Of a DNA stretch of 64,000 bases, positions 1-8,373 are shown piece after piece (within the stretch, counting starts at the first letter, position 1; every line of letters begins with the position of its first letter). The notes under the pieces were generated by a model that worked only from the letters and a program-made list of their open reading frames with translations, did not search any database and was not told the origin of the DNA. The stretch comes from Nannocystis sp. (GTDB lineage: Bacteria > Myxococcota_A > Polyangia > Nannocystales > Nannocystaceae), in the NCBI RefSeq assembly GCF_016714285.1, contig NZ_JADJNN010000019.1, forward strand, positions 62,001 to 126,000. The letters are read 5' to 3'. A program made the translations under genes and the position numbers.

Positions 1-296
1 CCGACCTGCCGGCGTTCACCCCTGCGTCCCGGCGAGAGCGTGCGTTCAGCCTTCATGGGCCGAGGATCACCGCTCCCCGTCTGGCGACCCATCCTCGAAA
101 TCAATGAGCGCGGGCCACGAGAATTGATGCGCCCCGGGGCGCGTCGCCACGAAGGTGCGAAATGCCGCCCGGCGCGAGCTGCGGTCAATTCGGCGACCGG
201 TGTTTTGGCGGTCCGATCGGGCGAATCGAGGACAATGAACGGGTTGGACGATATGTAGCCTCGAGCCTCGTGGCTCGCCGCCCCCGACGCTCGAGC
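1..296. other. No recognisable gene at left edge
   Basis: This stretch lies downstream of the NarL-type regulator, which ends at 297 on the minus strand. Short open frames exist on both strands, but none shows a recognisable domain or convincing start. I see no structural RNA. It may hold the terminator of the regulator operon or the edge of another gene outside the window. Confidence 0.5.
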
Positions 297-944
297 TCAG
301 CCCCCGACAGTCGTGAGTCCCTCGCGGATCGCGAACTTCGTCAGCTCGGCGATCGAGCGCAGGCCGGTCTTCGCCGTGATCTGGCGCCGGTGGGTCTCGA
401 CCGTCGGCAGGGCGATGTCGAGGCGGGTCGCGATCTCCTTCGAGCTGCAGCCCTCGGCGAGCAGCTGCAGCACCTCGCGCTCGCGCGAGCTCAGGGTCTG
501 GTCGCGGGGCGCGTGCAGCTGCACGTTCGGCTGCCCGACCCAGCCCTCGATGATCACGTCGGCGATCGCCGGGCTGACGTACTTCTGGCCCTGGGCGACC
601 GCCCGCACCGCCCGCACCAGCTCGCCGGAGGCCGCGCTCTTGAGCAGATAGCCGGCCGCCCCGGCCTCGAACATGGCCTTGACGTAGCGGCGATCCGAGT
701 TCATCGACAGGGCGATGACGCGGATCTGCGGCAGCTCGACCGACAACGCCCGGGTCGCGTCGATCCCGTTGAGCTCGGGCATCGAGATGTCCATCACCAC
801 GACGTCGGGCCGCAGCGAGCGCGCCAGGGCGATCGCCTCGCGCCCGTTCACGGCCTCGCCGACCACAGTGAGCCCCTCCTTCTCCAGCAGGGCGCGCAGG
901 CCCTCGCGCATCAGTCGGTGGTCGTCGGCGAGCACGATCTTCAT
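297..944 (-). CDS. NarL/FixJ-family response regulator
   Basis: A 215-residue two-component response regulator. The receiver domain (about residues 1-120) starts MKIVLADDHR, with the acidic pair near residues 8-9, the phosphoacceptor Asp in VVVMDISMPE (about 54), a Ser around 82 and the Lys of YLLKSA near 104. The C-terminal LuxR-type helix-turn-helix (about 150-210) contains LSSREREVLQLLAEG and the recognition-helix region TVETHRRQI. It should act in the cytoplasm as a DNA-binding transcription factor phosphorylated by the kinase encoded just upstream. The ATG overlaps the kinase TGA in an ATGA junction, so the two are translationally coupled and are almost certainly a cognate pair. The target genes are unknown; the inverted repeat at 5010-5037 upstream of the operon is a candidate autoregulatory site. 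Confidence 0.95.
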   Translation of the reverse strand: MKIVLADDHRLMREGLRALLEKEGLTVVGEAVNGREAIALARSLRPDVVVMDISMPELNGIDATRALSVELPQIRVIALSMNSDRRYVKAMFEAGAAGYLLKSAASGELVRAVRAVAQGQKYVSPAIADVIIEGWVGQPNVQLHAPRDQTLSSREREVLQLLAEGCSSKEIATRLDIALPTVETHRRQITAKTGLRSIAELTKFAIREGLTTVGG

Positions 945-3900
945 GGCGCTTGCTTCCTGTCTGGCGCCGCGAGCGGGACCCGCAGGCGGACCCGCGTGCC
1001 GGTGCCGGGCGCCGAGTCGACCTCGACCGCGCCGCCCAGGCGACCGAGCTGCTCGCGCACGCTGAACAGGCCGAAGCCCCCGCTCGGCTCGCCGGGCCGG
1101 GAGCTCTCGAAGCCGACGCCGTCGTCCTCGACCGCGAGGTCCACGTGCTCGTCCTCCCAGCTCAGCGAGACCTTCGCCGCCGGGGTCCCGGCGTGCTTCA
1201 CGACGTTCATGAGCAGCTCGCGCGCGGCGCGGAACAGCAGCGCGGCGGTGGTGTCGTCGAGCGGTCGATCTGCCTCGTCGGTCTCGAGCTCGACGTGGAT
1301 CCCGTGGCGCTTCTCGAAGTCCTCGGCGAGCCAGGACAGCGCCTGCTTGAGCCCGAGGTCGTAGAGCACCGGCGGGCTCAGGTCGAACATCAGGGAGCGC
1401 GCGTCGGCGCCGCACTGCTCGAGCAGGGCGATGGCCGCGTCGACCTCGGGGCGCGAGGCCGCGGACAGCGTCTGGCACGCGCCGCTGAGCTTCATCTGCG
1501 CGAGCGCCAGCGACTGGGCGATGCGATCGTGGAGGTCGACGGCGATCCGCCGCCGCTCCCGCTCCTCGACCACCGCGGCGTCGAAGGCCATGGTCTGCAG
1601 CCGGGCCTGGTAGTCGCGGATCACCGCCTCGGCCCGGCGTCGCTGCGTCAGGTCCTCGACGAAGGCGACGACGAGCGGCCGCCCGGGGTCGCCGACGGCG
1701 CCGAGCGAGACCTCGATCGGGAACTCGGCGCCCGCCTTCGTCCGGCCCATGAGGCTGCGACCGGGGCCCATCGGCCGCGTCGACGGGCCCTTGAGGTAGC
1801 CGGCGCGCAGCCTGGCGTGACCCGCTCGCGCGCTCGCCGGCACCAGCGCGTCGACCCCCGTACCCACCAGCTCGCCCCTGGCGAAGCCGAAGGTGCGCTC
1901 GGCGGCGTCGTTGGCGAACACGACCTGGCCGTCGGCGTCGACCATGAGGATCGCCTGCGCGGCGGAGGTCAGCACCTCGCGAAACTGCCGCTCGCTGCGC
2001 AGGAGCGCCTCCTCGGCCTCGTGGTGGGCCGACACGTCGGCCAGCGCGAGCAGGACCAGCGGGCCCGGCTCGATGCGACGGGCGCTGACCATGAAGGCGC
2101 GCCGCCCGGACGCGAGGTCTTGCTCGACCAGGACATCCTCGACCTGACCGCCGGCGTCGAGGCGCGCGAGCAGGTCCTTCAGCTGCGGCAGGTCGAGCGC
2201 GCCGCGACCGAGCTCGGCGAGGCGGGCCCCGAGGGTCTCGTCCGCGCTCAGGGCGAAGGCGCGGAAGAAGGCGCGGTTGGCCGAGCGGACCCGCAGGTCG
2301 GGCCCGAGCACCAGCAGGCACTCGTGGACCGTGTCGACGATGCCCTGGGCGTAGCTCCTGGCCTCGCTCAGGCGCTCACCGGCCTTCTTGACCTCGTCGA
2401 TGTCGACCGCGCAGAGGATCACGCCGTCGATGCGGTTGTCGGCGGTGACGTAGGGGCGGATCGTGGTCTGGTACCAGCGCCCCTGGTCGTCCTGCCCGGT
2501 CGTGGTCGAGGCCGTGAGGCGCTCGAGCACCTGGGCCGCCACGCTCGCCACGTCGGGCTCGCGCACCAGCGGCTTGATGTCGGTGAAGGGGCGGCCGACG
2601 TCGGTCGCGACCAGGTGGAACACCTGCGCGGCCGCCGGGGTGAAGCGGCGCACCCGCAGGTCGCGGCCGAGCAGGACGATCGGGATCTCGACGCTGGTGA
2701 GCACGTTGCTGAGGTCGTCGTTGAGCCGCGACTTCTCGACGTTGCGGTCGTTCATCTCGTCGTTGACGGTGCGCAGCTCCTCCTTGGTGGCCTGCAGCTC
2801 CTCCTTGGCGGTCTGGAGCTCTTCGTTGGTGCTGCGCAGCTCCTCGTTGCTCGAGACGATCTCCTCGTTGGCGGCCTTGAGCTCCTCGTTGCTGGCCTCG
2901 AGCTGCTCGATGACCGACTCGAGGTAGCGCCGGGTCGACGCCAGCTCCTCGGCCAGCGGCTCCACGGGCGCGACCGCGACGCCGGGCGGGGGCACGCTCG
3001 CCGCGAGCTCCGGCGCCTCCTTGAACAGGACGACGAAGAAGCGCTGGTGCGTGCCGGCCGAGGCGAAGGGGATGACCTCGATGTCGACGACCCGGTGCGA
3101 GCTGGTGAGCCGCGCCGTCGCGCTGGCAGGGCCGCTGCGGGCCCGCGCCGCGTCGATCGCCTGGCGCAGCCCCAGGCGCAGCTCCTCGCGGACCAGGCGC
3201 ATCAGGTCGAGGCTCGCGGCGCCGGGCGTGGGCTCGATGAAGGCGCCGGTCTGCCCGCGAAAGTGCACGATCGCCAGGTCGTCGGTGACGACCACGCCGG
3301 GCGGGGCGAAGTGGGCGAGGACCAGGCGGTCGGCCTCGCGATGGAGGTCGTGGGCGCCCGAGGGCGTCACCGACGCGAAGCTGGGCGGCGGCGCCTCGTC
3401 GAGGGAGCGTCGGTCGGAGAAGTCGAAGGCGACGCGCGGCGCGGCCGAGCTGCGGGCGTAGATGCGGTGCTTCGCGTCGACCGCGACGAAGCCGACGAAG
3501 TTGCGCACCGTCTCCGAGCTGCCGAGGACGAGGAAACCGGGCTCGTTCAGCGCGTAGTGGAACACCGGCATCACCCGCTCCTGCAGCGTCGTACCGAGGT
3601 AGATCATCAGGTTGCGGCAACTGATCAGGTCGAGGCGGGAGAACGGCGGGTCGCGGGTGATGTCGTGGCGGGCGAACACACAGCAGTCGCGGATCGCCCG
3701 CGAGATCTGGTAGCCGCCGGGGACCGCGGTGAAGAACTGCTGCAGCCGCGCCGGGGACACGTCGCGCTCGATGCTCGCCGGGTAGCGGGCGACGCGGGCC
3801 CGGTCGACGACGTCCACGCTCACGTCAGTGCCGAAGATCTTGAGCGGGACCTCGACGCCGGCCGCCGCGAGGAACTCGTGGAGGGTGATCGCCAGCGAGT

Positions 3901-4867
3901 ACACCTCCTCCCCGCTCGAGCAGCCGGGGACCCACACGCGGATCGGCGCGTCGCGGTCGCGGTGCTCGATCAGCCTGGGGAACACCGTCTTCGCCAGCGA
4001 CTCGTAGACCTCCGGATCGCGGAAGAAGCCGGTCACGTGGATCAGCACGTCCTCGCACAGCGCCCGCAGCTCGTCGGGGCTTCGCTGCAGGAGCTCGGCG
4101 TACTCGCCGAGGCTCGCCAGGTGCGCCAGGAAGATCCGTCGCTCGATGCGTCGGCTCAGGGTCGCCTGCTTGTAGTTCGTGAAGTCGATGCCGCTGGCCT
4201 TGCGCATCAGGCTGGCGATCGCCCACAGCTGGCGCTCGCCCTGCGCCTTGGCGGACGCGGCGAGCAGCGCGGGCGGGTGCTCGCCCAGGCGGATCAGCTC
4301 GCGTGCGATCCCCTCGGGGTCCAGGACAGCGCTGACGCAGCCCGTTGCGACCGCGCTGCTCGGCATGCCAGCGTGCTGGGCGCTGGCGTCCTGGGCGAAG
4401 GTCACGCCCCCGGCGGCGTTGATCGCCCGGATCCTGCGGCTGCCGTCGAAGCCGGTGCCGCTCAGCACGACCCCGACCGCGAAGCCCTCCTGGTCCGCGG
4501 CCAGCGACTCGAGGAAGCGATCGATCGGGAGGTGCAGGCCGGCCCGGTCGTCGCGCGGCGTGAGGTGCAAGATCCCGCGGGCGATCGTCACGTCGACGCC
4601 GGGCGGGAGGACATGGATGTGGTCCTTCGCGACGCGCTCCCCGTCGACGACCGCGCTGACGGTCATGCCGGTGACCCGGGCGAGCAGCTCGACCAGGCCG
4701 CTGTCGTGGCTCGGGTCGAGGTGGTGCACGACCACGATCCCGACGCCCGGCGCGGCGCCGAGGTGGCGCAGGAGCTCGGTCGTCGCGGCCAGCCCGCCCG
4801 CCGAGGCGCCGACGCCGACGATCGGGAAGGCGGCCGGTGCAGCAGCCTTGGCTTCGTTCGCGCTCAC
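941..4867 (-). CDS. CheB-CheR-PAS hybrid sensor histidine kinase
   Basis: A protein of about 1308 residues joining chemotaxis-like modules to a histidine kinase. From the N-terminus: a CheB methylesterase-like domain (VGVGASAGG, about 10-195), a CheR methyltransferase domain (YKQATLSRRIERR and VWVPGCSSGEEVYS, about 210-450), a coiled coil with repeated EELQ/STNEEL heptads (about 640-700), three PAS-like segments, and a HisKA_3 dimerisation domain (RRRIAVDLHDRIAQSLA) followed by a HATPase with GGFGLFSVREQL. This layout is known from CheB/CheR-PAS sensor proteins; here the kinase is of the NarX/DegS type, which suits the NarL-type regulator that overlaps its stop codon. There is no transmembrane segment, so the sensor is probably cytoplasmic. 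I chose the GTG at 4867 because the CheB domain begins about ten residues later; an in-frame ATG at 5008 would add 47 Arg/Pro-rich residues and abut the inverted repeat. Confidence 0.9.
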   Translation of the reverse strand: MSANEAKAAAPAAFPIVGVGASAGGLAATTELLRHLGAAPGVGIVVVHHLDPSHDSGLVELLARVTGMTVSAVVDGERVAKDHIHVLPPGVDVTIARGILHLTPRDDRAGLHLPIDRFLESLAADQEGFAVGVVLSGTGFDGSRRIRAINAAGGVTFAQDASAQHAGMPSSAVATGCVSAVLDPEGIARELIRLGEHPPALLAASAKAQGERQLWAIASLMRKASGIDFTNYKQATLSRRIERRIFLAHLASLGEYAELLQRSPDELRALCEDVLIHVTGFFRDPEVYESLAKTVFPRLIEHRDRDAPIRVWVPGCSSGEEVYSLAITLHEFLAAAGVEVPLKIFGTDVSVDVVDRARVARYPASIERDVSPARLQQFFTAVPGGYQISRAIRDCCVFARHDITRDPPFSRLDLISCRNLMIYLGTTLQERVMPVFHYALNEPGFLVLGSSETVRNFVGFVAVDAKHRIYARSSAAPRVAFDFSDRRSLDEAPPPSFASVTPSGAHDLHREADRLVLAHFAPPGVVVTDDLAIVHFRGQTGAFIEPTPGAASLDLMRLVREELRLGLRQAIDAARARSGPASATARLTSSHRVVDIEVIPFASAGTHQRFFVVLFKEAPELAASVPPPGVAVAPVEPLAEELASTRRYLESVIEQLEASNEELKAANEEIVSSNEELRSTNEELQTAKEELQATKEELRTVNDEMNDRNVEKSRLNDDLSNVLTSVEIPIVLLGRDLRVRRFTPAAAQVFHLVATDVGRPFTDIKPLVREPDVASVAAQVLERLTASTTTGQDDQGRWYQTTIRPYVTADNRIDGVILCAVDIDEVKKAGERLSEARSYAQGIVDTVHECLLVLGPDLRVRSANRAFFRAFALSADETLGARLAELGRGALDLPQLKDLLARLDAGGQVEDVLVEQDLASGRRAFMVSARRIEPGPLVLLALADVSAHHEAEEALLRSERQFREVLTSAAQAILMVDADGQVVFANDAAERTFGFARGELVGTGVDALVPASARAGHARLRAGYLKGPSTRPMGPGRSLMGRTKAGAEFPIEVSLGAVGDPGRPLVVAFVEDLTQRRRAEAVIRDYQARLQTMAFDAAVVEERERRRIAVDLHDRIAQSLALAQMKLSGACQTLSAASRPEVDAAIALLEQCGADARSLMFDLSPPVLYDLGLKQALSWLAEDFEKRHGIHVELETDEADRPLDDTTAALLFRAARELLMNVVKHAGTPAAKVSLSWEDEHVDLAVEDDGVGFESSRPGEPSGGFGLFSVREQLGRLGGAVEVDSAPGTGTRVRLRVPLAAPDRKQAP

Positions 4868-5009
4868 GCGCTCACGAGTACCAGATTTGATCGCGGGCCG
4901 ACATCGCCGCGGTCGCGGCGCGGACCGCCGCGGACGCGCCCTGCAGATCGACGGCGCGGGCCGCATCAACTCTCTCCTCGGCGTGGGGTCGACAGCATCA
5001 ACATCCATC

Positions 5010-5037
5010 CAATGTCGCGCTCACTGTATCGACATTG
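5010..5037. promoter_or_regulatory. Perfect inverted repeat upstream of the kinase-regulator operon
   Basis: The arms CAATGTCG and CGACATTG are exact reverse complements of 8 bp separated by 12 bp, giving a centre-to-centre distance of 20 bp (two helical turns). It lies about 145 bp upstream of the chosen kinase start, in an otherwise gene-free interval (4868-5140). This geometry suits a dimeric regulator, possibly the NarL-type protein of this operon. Function is inferred only from symmetry and position. Confidence 0.45.
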
Positions 5038-5140
5038 AACCGACCACCGCGCGCAGTGCTTGCGGCTGGCTGCATATCGCGGTGCATTGTTTTCATCGGG
5101 CCCGCGATCTCGTCGACCGCGGACGCCCGCGCCGGCCGCC

Positions 5141-6952
5141 TCAGCGCCTGCGGGGCTTCGCGATCGGGGAAATGCGTCCAGGCGCCGCGACCGGGGACGC
5201 TGCCGCGGCCGCGGCCCGGTGCAGCACGGCGGTGGCGAACACGCTCGAGAAGTCGACGCCAGTGCCGTGCATGGCGACGCTGTTGCTGGCGGCGACCACG
5301 TAGATCGGGACCTGCTCCGCCGCTCCGATCACCTGCTCGTCGAGGCTGCAGACGAAGGTGCTCGCGCGCGGGTTGTAGACCTGGAAGCTCGCGCGCGACG
5401 AGGCATCACAGGCGCCCGTGCAGGGCTCCGGCCCGGCCTCCGCCAGCGCGGCCCACGAGGCCGCGCAGCCCAGCACCCCGGGCCCCTGCACGCTCAGCGT
5501 GAAGCCCTCCTCCGGCGCCGGCACCCGCAGCTCGAAGGGCACCGCGGCCAGCACGACGCCCGGCTTGCCAGAGCGCCAAAACATCCCGTCGTCGACCCGG
5601 AGCTGGGCCGCGCCGAACACCGCCGTCGGGGTCCAGCGCGGCAGATATCCCGCGACCACCGCGAGCTGTTCGCGGCACGCCGCGGGGGTCGACGCGCCGT
5701 TGCACAGCGTGCGCTGCGGGGCCCGGACGTGCGGGGCCCGCCGCGAGCCGGCCGTGAAGGTCGGCCCGGCCTCGAACCATGCGCCGTGGCTGATCTCGAT
5801 CTGCCCGCTGGCGAGGCAGCGGTCCGCGCGGCTCGTCGCAGCCCGGATGCCGTGGGCGAACCACCCGGTGCTCGCCGAGCCGCCGCCCTGAGCCGGCGCC
5901 TTGCTGGCCGGACAGAGCGACGCAGCCGAGCCGCCCGGCGCGGCCGACTCGGGCCGCACCAGCACGACGGCGGTGACGATCCGCGACAATGGCTGCAGCT
6001 CGAGCTGGCCCTTGCCGGGCACCAGCGACGGACGAAAGCGCAGCCGCACCTTGTTGCCGGCGAGCGCGCTGGCCGTGAAGGTGGTGTTGGCGCGCAGGCC
6101 CTCGAGGCGCTCCGCCGCGGTCCGCAGCGCCCGCACGGCCGCCCGGGCCGCGACCCTGTTGCGGCCGCCCTCCGCCGAGACGCTGGTCGCGAGGGTCTTG
6201 AAGGTCGCGCTGAACTGCTCGAAGGCCTGGGTGTTCTGCGACGGGATCACGGTGAGCACCTGGACCTCGTCCGGGTTGCCGATGGCCACCTCGGCGATCG
6301 CGTCGTAGGCGTTCAGCTGGGTGAACCACCCGGGGTCGGTCGTCACCGTGAAGTGCACGCGATAGGGCACCCAATTGGGGTGGCTGCGCAGCGCGTCGTT
6401 GTAGATGGCCCCCGCGTTGTAATAATCCTCGAGACTCACCATATAGAGCTTCAAGGACGCGACGATGGTGGCCACCTCGTCGGGCATCAGCAAATGTCGC
6501 GCCCCCGAGGAACCGAGCAGCGCGGCGACCTGCTGCTGCGCCGCCGCATCGGGCGCGAGCGTCGGCTCCGGCGTCGGCACCGCGGGCGCGGTCACGGCGG
6601 GTGGATCGGTCGCCGCGGCCGCCGCATCGGCTGGATCGGTCGCCGCGGCGGCCGTGGCCGGGCGCTTCCCGGCGAACGCCACGGCCCCGGCCACCTCGAC
6701 CTGCCGGGTCGTCACATTCGCCACGCTCATGTTGGCCTGATTAACCCGAGCGTCGAGGTATTGCTCGTCGCGCAGGCCCTTGAAGTCGAGCGCCCGATCC
6801 TGACGGAAGGGGTCGAGCGGCGTGAACAGCGGCGTCGAGACGTGGACCGTCCCGATCGCCTGGCTGCGCGGCTCGGGGTCCCGCGGCAGGACCCCCGTGA
6901 CGCAGGCCAGCGGCGCGAGCAACAGGAGACAGCTCGAACGAACGACCGACAT
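5141..6952 (-). CDS. Unknown lipoprotein, 603 aa
   Basis: I do not recognise the family. The start MSVVRSSCLLLLAPLACVTG is a lipoprotein signal peptide with lipobox Cys near residue 17, so the protein is probably anchored in the outer membrane. An Ala/Pro/Asp-rich linker covers roughly residues 95-135. The following part (about 140-600) has several Cys residues and mixed alpha/beta composition with no catalytic motif I can name. An upstream in-frame ATG (7009) would add 19 residues ahead of the signal peptide and is unlikely. A small two-helix membrane protein lies 66 bp upstream on the same strand, so the two may form an operon. The start lies in a relatively AT-rich patch (about 6950-7010), unusual for this genome and likely to hold a promoter. 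Confidence 0.7.
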   Translation of the reverse strand: MSVVRSSCLLLLAPLACVTGVLPRDPEPRSQAIGTVHVSTPLFTPLDPFRQDRALDFKGLRDEQYLDARVNQANMSVANVTTRQVEVAGAVAFAGKRPATAAAATDPADAAAAATDPPAVTAPAVPTPEPTLAPDAAAQQQVAALLGSSGARHLLMPDEVATIVASLKLYMVSLEDYYNAGAIYNDALRSHPNWVPYRVHFTVTTDPGWFTQLNAYDAIAEVAIGNPDEVQVLTVIPSQNTQAFEQFSATFKTLATSVSAEGGRNRVAARAAVRALRTAAERLEGLRANTTFTASALAGNKVRLRFRPSLVPGKGQLELQPLSRIVTAVVLVRPESAAPGGSAASLCPASKAPAQGGGSASTGWFAHGIRAATSRADRCLASGQIEISHGAWFEAGPTFTAGSRRAPHVRAPQRTLCNGASTPAACREQLAVVAGYLPRWTPTAVFGAAQLRVDDGMFWRSGKPGVVLAAVPFELRVPAPEEGFTLSVQGPGVLGCAASWAALAEAGPEPCTGACDASSRASFQVYNPRASTFVCSLDEQVIGAAEQVPIYVVAASNSVAMHGTGVDFSSVFATAVLHRAAAAAASPVAAPGRISPIAKPRRR

Positions 6953-7018
6953 GGACGCACGATATATACGCACGCGGCGACCGTCGAGTGCAGTATTTTC
7001 GCCGCACATATCGCCCGG

Positions 7019-7408
7019 CTAGCGAAAGAACAACGAGAGGGTCGCCATCAGCGAGGTGCACTCCGCGTGCGCCTGGCGGGCGATCAGGAGCGTCTGGGCA
7101 GGATCTGCCGCGGCGTCGAGATCCAGCCGCTCGAGCGCGCCGCGGCACTGGCTGTATTCGGCCGCGCGCACCGGCGAATAGCGCGCTGCGACCACCGTGT
7201 TGAGCGGGCCCGAGATCAGCATCAGCGTCGAGGTGAGCAGCGCGAAATTCCGGTACAGTCGCAGCCCCTGCAGGTTGTCGGGGCGCGCGTCGCTGGCGCG
7301 CTTCTGCTCGGCGCTGAGCAGCCGGAACGCCAGGATCGCCAGCAACAGGGTCGCGCCGTTGAAGCCGAATTCGAGGAATCGCAGCGCGTCGGAATAAAAT
7401 GATGGCAT
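7019..7408 (-). CDS. Small inner-membrane protein with two helices
   Basis: A 129-residue protein of unknown function. Two hydrophobic segments are visible: GATLLLAILAFRLL (about residues 17-31) and ALLTSTLMLISGPLNTVV (about 54-72). A charged loop lies between them and a soluble C-terminal tail with two Cys follows. I chose the start MPSFYSDALRFLEF because the 30 upstream in-frame residues look non-coding. AT-rich sequence (TATATAGGGG on the minus strand, near 7421-7430) precedes the start and may be a promoter. It is 66 bp upstream of the lipoprotein gene and probably co-transcribed with it. Confidence 0.65.
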   Translation of the reverse strand: MPSFYSDALRFLEFGFNGATLLLAILAFRLLSAEQKRASDARPDNLQGLRLYRNFALLTSTLMLISGPLNTVVAARYSPVRAAEYSQCRGALERLDLDAAADPAQTLLIARQAHAECTSLMATLSLFFR

Positions 7409-7754
7409 GATGACAGTACCCCTATATATCCATGATACTTGATCCGAATGCGCTGGCGACGATGCGCTGCGGCGGCGCGCGTGGCGGCGTGCGAGCAATC
7501 TAGCGGGCAGTTAGTACGTATAGACGCCCGCGCACAACACCGCCAGCGAAGCCATTGCGCGGCCGCGCGGCCGCGCGTGGTAATCGTCGTTGCCGCGAAC
7601 ATCAGCCCTGCCGGCCGGTCGCTCGTGCGACCACAATCGGCGGGGTGGTTTCAGCGCCCTTCGGGCGGCGACAGGGAGCTCCTGGCGGCTCGCCGCCCTT
7701 CGTGCCCGCGACGGCACGTCCAGTCGCCGCGTCTCCGGAATCGATCCGCGAGGC
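7409..7754. other. Intergenic region with palindrome and repeat copy A
   Basis: No gene is evident between the small membrane protein and the CBS protein. The region holds a likely minus-strand promoter near 7415-7440, a perfect 20-bp GC palindrome at 7557-7576 made only of GCGC/GGCC steps, and copy A of a diverged repeat (7640-7713). Nothing else is apparent. Confidence 0.55.
7640..7713. repeat. Diverged direct repeat, copy A
   Basis: This copy resembles 9721-9827 in the same orientation. It begins GCGGGGTGG, then TTTCAGCGCCCT, a GCGGGCGGCG-like block, CCTGGC, and ends GCTCGCCGCCCTTC(G/A)TGCCCGCGACG. It lacks about 33 bp present in the middle of copy B. On the minus strand it encodes a degenerate version of the C-terminal tail of the broken small gene at 9733-9938 (VAGxKGGE, then a Pro-rich end). 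Confidence 0.6.
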
Positions 7755-8174
7755 CTAGTACTGATCGAGCAGATAGCGGATCAGGTCGGTCGACGTCACG
7801 ATGCCGACGAGATCGCCGTGTTCATCGACCACCGGCAAGCTATGAAAGCTGCCGTCCGCCAGCGCCTTCGCGGCCTCACGGATGCTGGCTCCCGGCAAGA
7901 TTGTCTTGACGTCCTCCTGCATCACCTCCCGGATCTCCTGGGTATCGAGCAGCACGTCGATCTCCTTCGGGTCGTGCGTATAGGGGTCGCCCCAGCTCAG
8001 GCGCAGCAGATCGCTGGCGGTGAGCAGACCGATGAACCTGCGACCGTCGACGACCGGCACGTGGTGGATCTTCCGCTGCTGCACCAGCGCTCGAACGTCG
8101 CTCAGCCGATTGCCGACGGTCACCGTCGCCAGGTCCTTGCTCATGATCTGCCAGACCGAGTCATTGCGATGCAT
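7755..8174 (-). CDS. CBS-domain pair protein
   Basis: A 139-residue protein consisting almost entirely of two CBS domains (a Bateman module). CBS1 starts at VWQIMSKDLATV and contains HHVPVVDGRRFIGLLTASDLL; CBS2 starts at IREVMQEDVKTI and ends HSLPVVDEHGDLVGIVTSTDLIRYL. Such stand-alone pairs bind adenine nucleotides or S-adenosyl ligands and act as cytoplasmic energy or redox sensors. I chose the ATG at 8174 because the upstream extension is Arg/Pro-rich and lies in the intergenic region. The gene is divergent from hcp across about 200 bp, and both lie between copies of a diverged direct repeat. A role in regulating Hcp or its electron supply is only a guess. Confidence 0.85.
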   Translation of the reverse strand: MHRNDSVWQIMSKDLATVTVGNRLSDVRALVQQRKIHHVPVVDGRRFIGLLTASDLLRLSWGDPYTHDPKEIDVLLDTQEIREVMQEDVKTILPGASIREAAKALADGSFHSLPVVDEHGDLVGIVTSTDLIRYLLDQY

Positions 8175-8337
8175 GGCCTCAGGGCTATCACATGGGCCGT
8201 TCTTCCTCCACATCGCAGCGCGCAAGTGTTGCGCCGCGGGCCCGCTCACGAGCGCTCGACGACGCACCGAGGGTGTGCTGCACGCCCGACTCGGCTGCCG
8301 GCACAATCTGCGCGCCCGTCTTGTCGCCCTCTTCTAT

Positions 8338-8360
8338 AAGATGCACTTGCGATGCATGTT
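8338..8360 (+). promoter_or_regulatory. NsrR-type operator upstream of hcp
   Basis: The site reads AAGATGCA-N7-TGCATGTT. The enterobacterial NsrR consensus is a 23-bp inverted repeat with AANATGCA half-sites in an 11-1-11 arrangement; both half-sites here fit it in the right register. It overlaps a plausible -10 element (TATAAG, 8335-8340) and lies 13 bp before the hcp ATG. NsrR is a [2Fe-2S] NO-sensing repressor, and hcp is one of its most conserved targets. No nsrR gene is in the window. Confidence 0.6.
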
Positions 8361-8373
8361 TGAGGAGCGACCG

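Noticed and set aside
40..258. Short plus-strand frame at the left edge
   Set aside because: No recognised domain, poor start and no codon bias supporting it.
950..5038. A plus-strand open frame of 1362 codons opposite the CheB-CheR kinase
   Set aside because: It is the antisense shadow of a gene with full domain matches; its translation is Arg/Ala/Gly/Leu-biased with no domain. High GC suppresses stops on all strands.
7557..7576. GC-only palindrome as an intrinsic terminator
   Set aside because: It is 180 bp from the nearest upstream gene end in either direction and has no T tract; low-complexity GC alternation can create it by chance.
8165..8176. Second GATGCATG motif at the CBS gene start as another NsrR half-site
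   Set aside because: It encodes the start codon region of the CBS gene and lacks a partner half-site at the right spacing.
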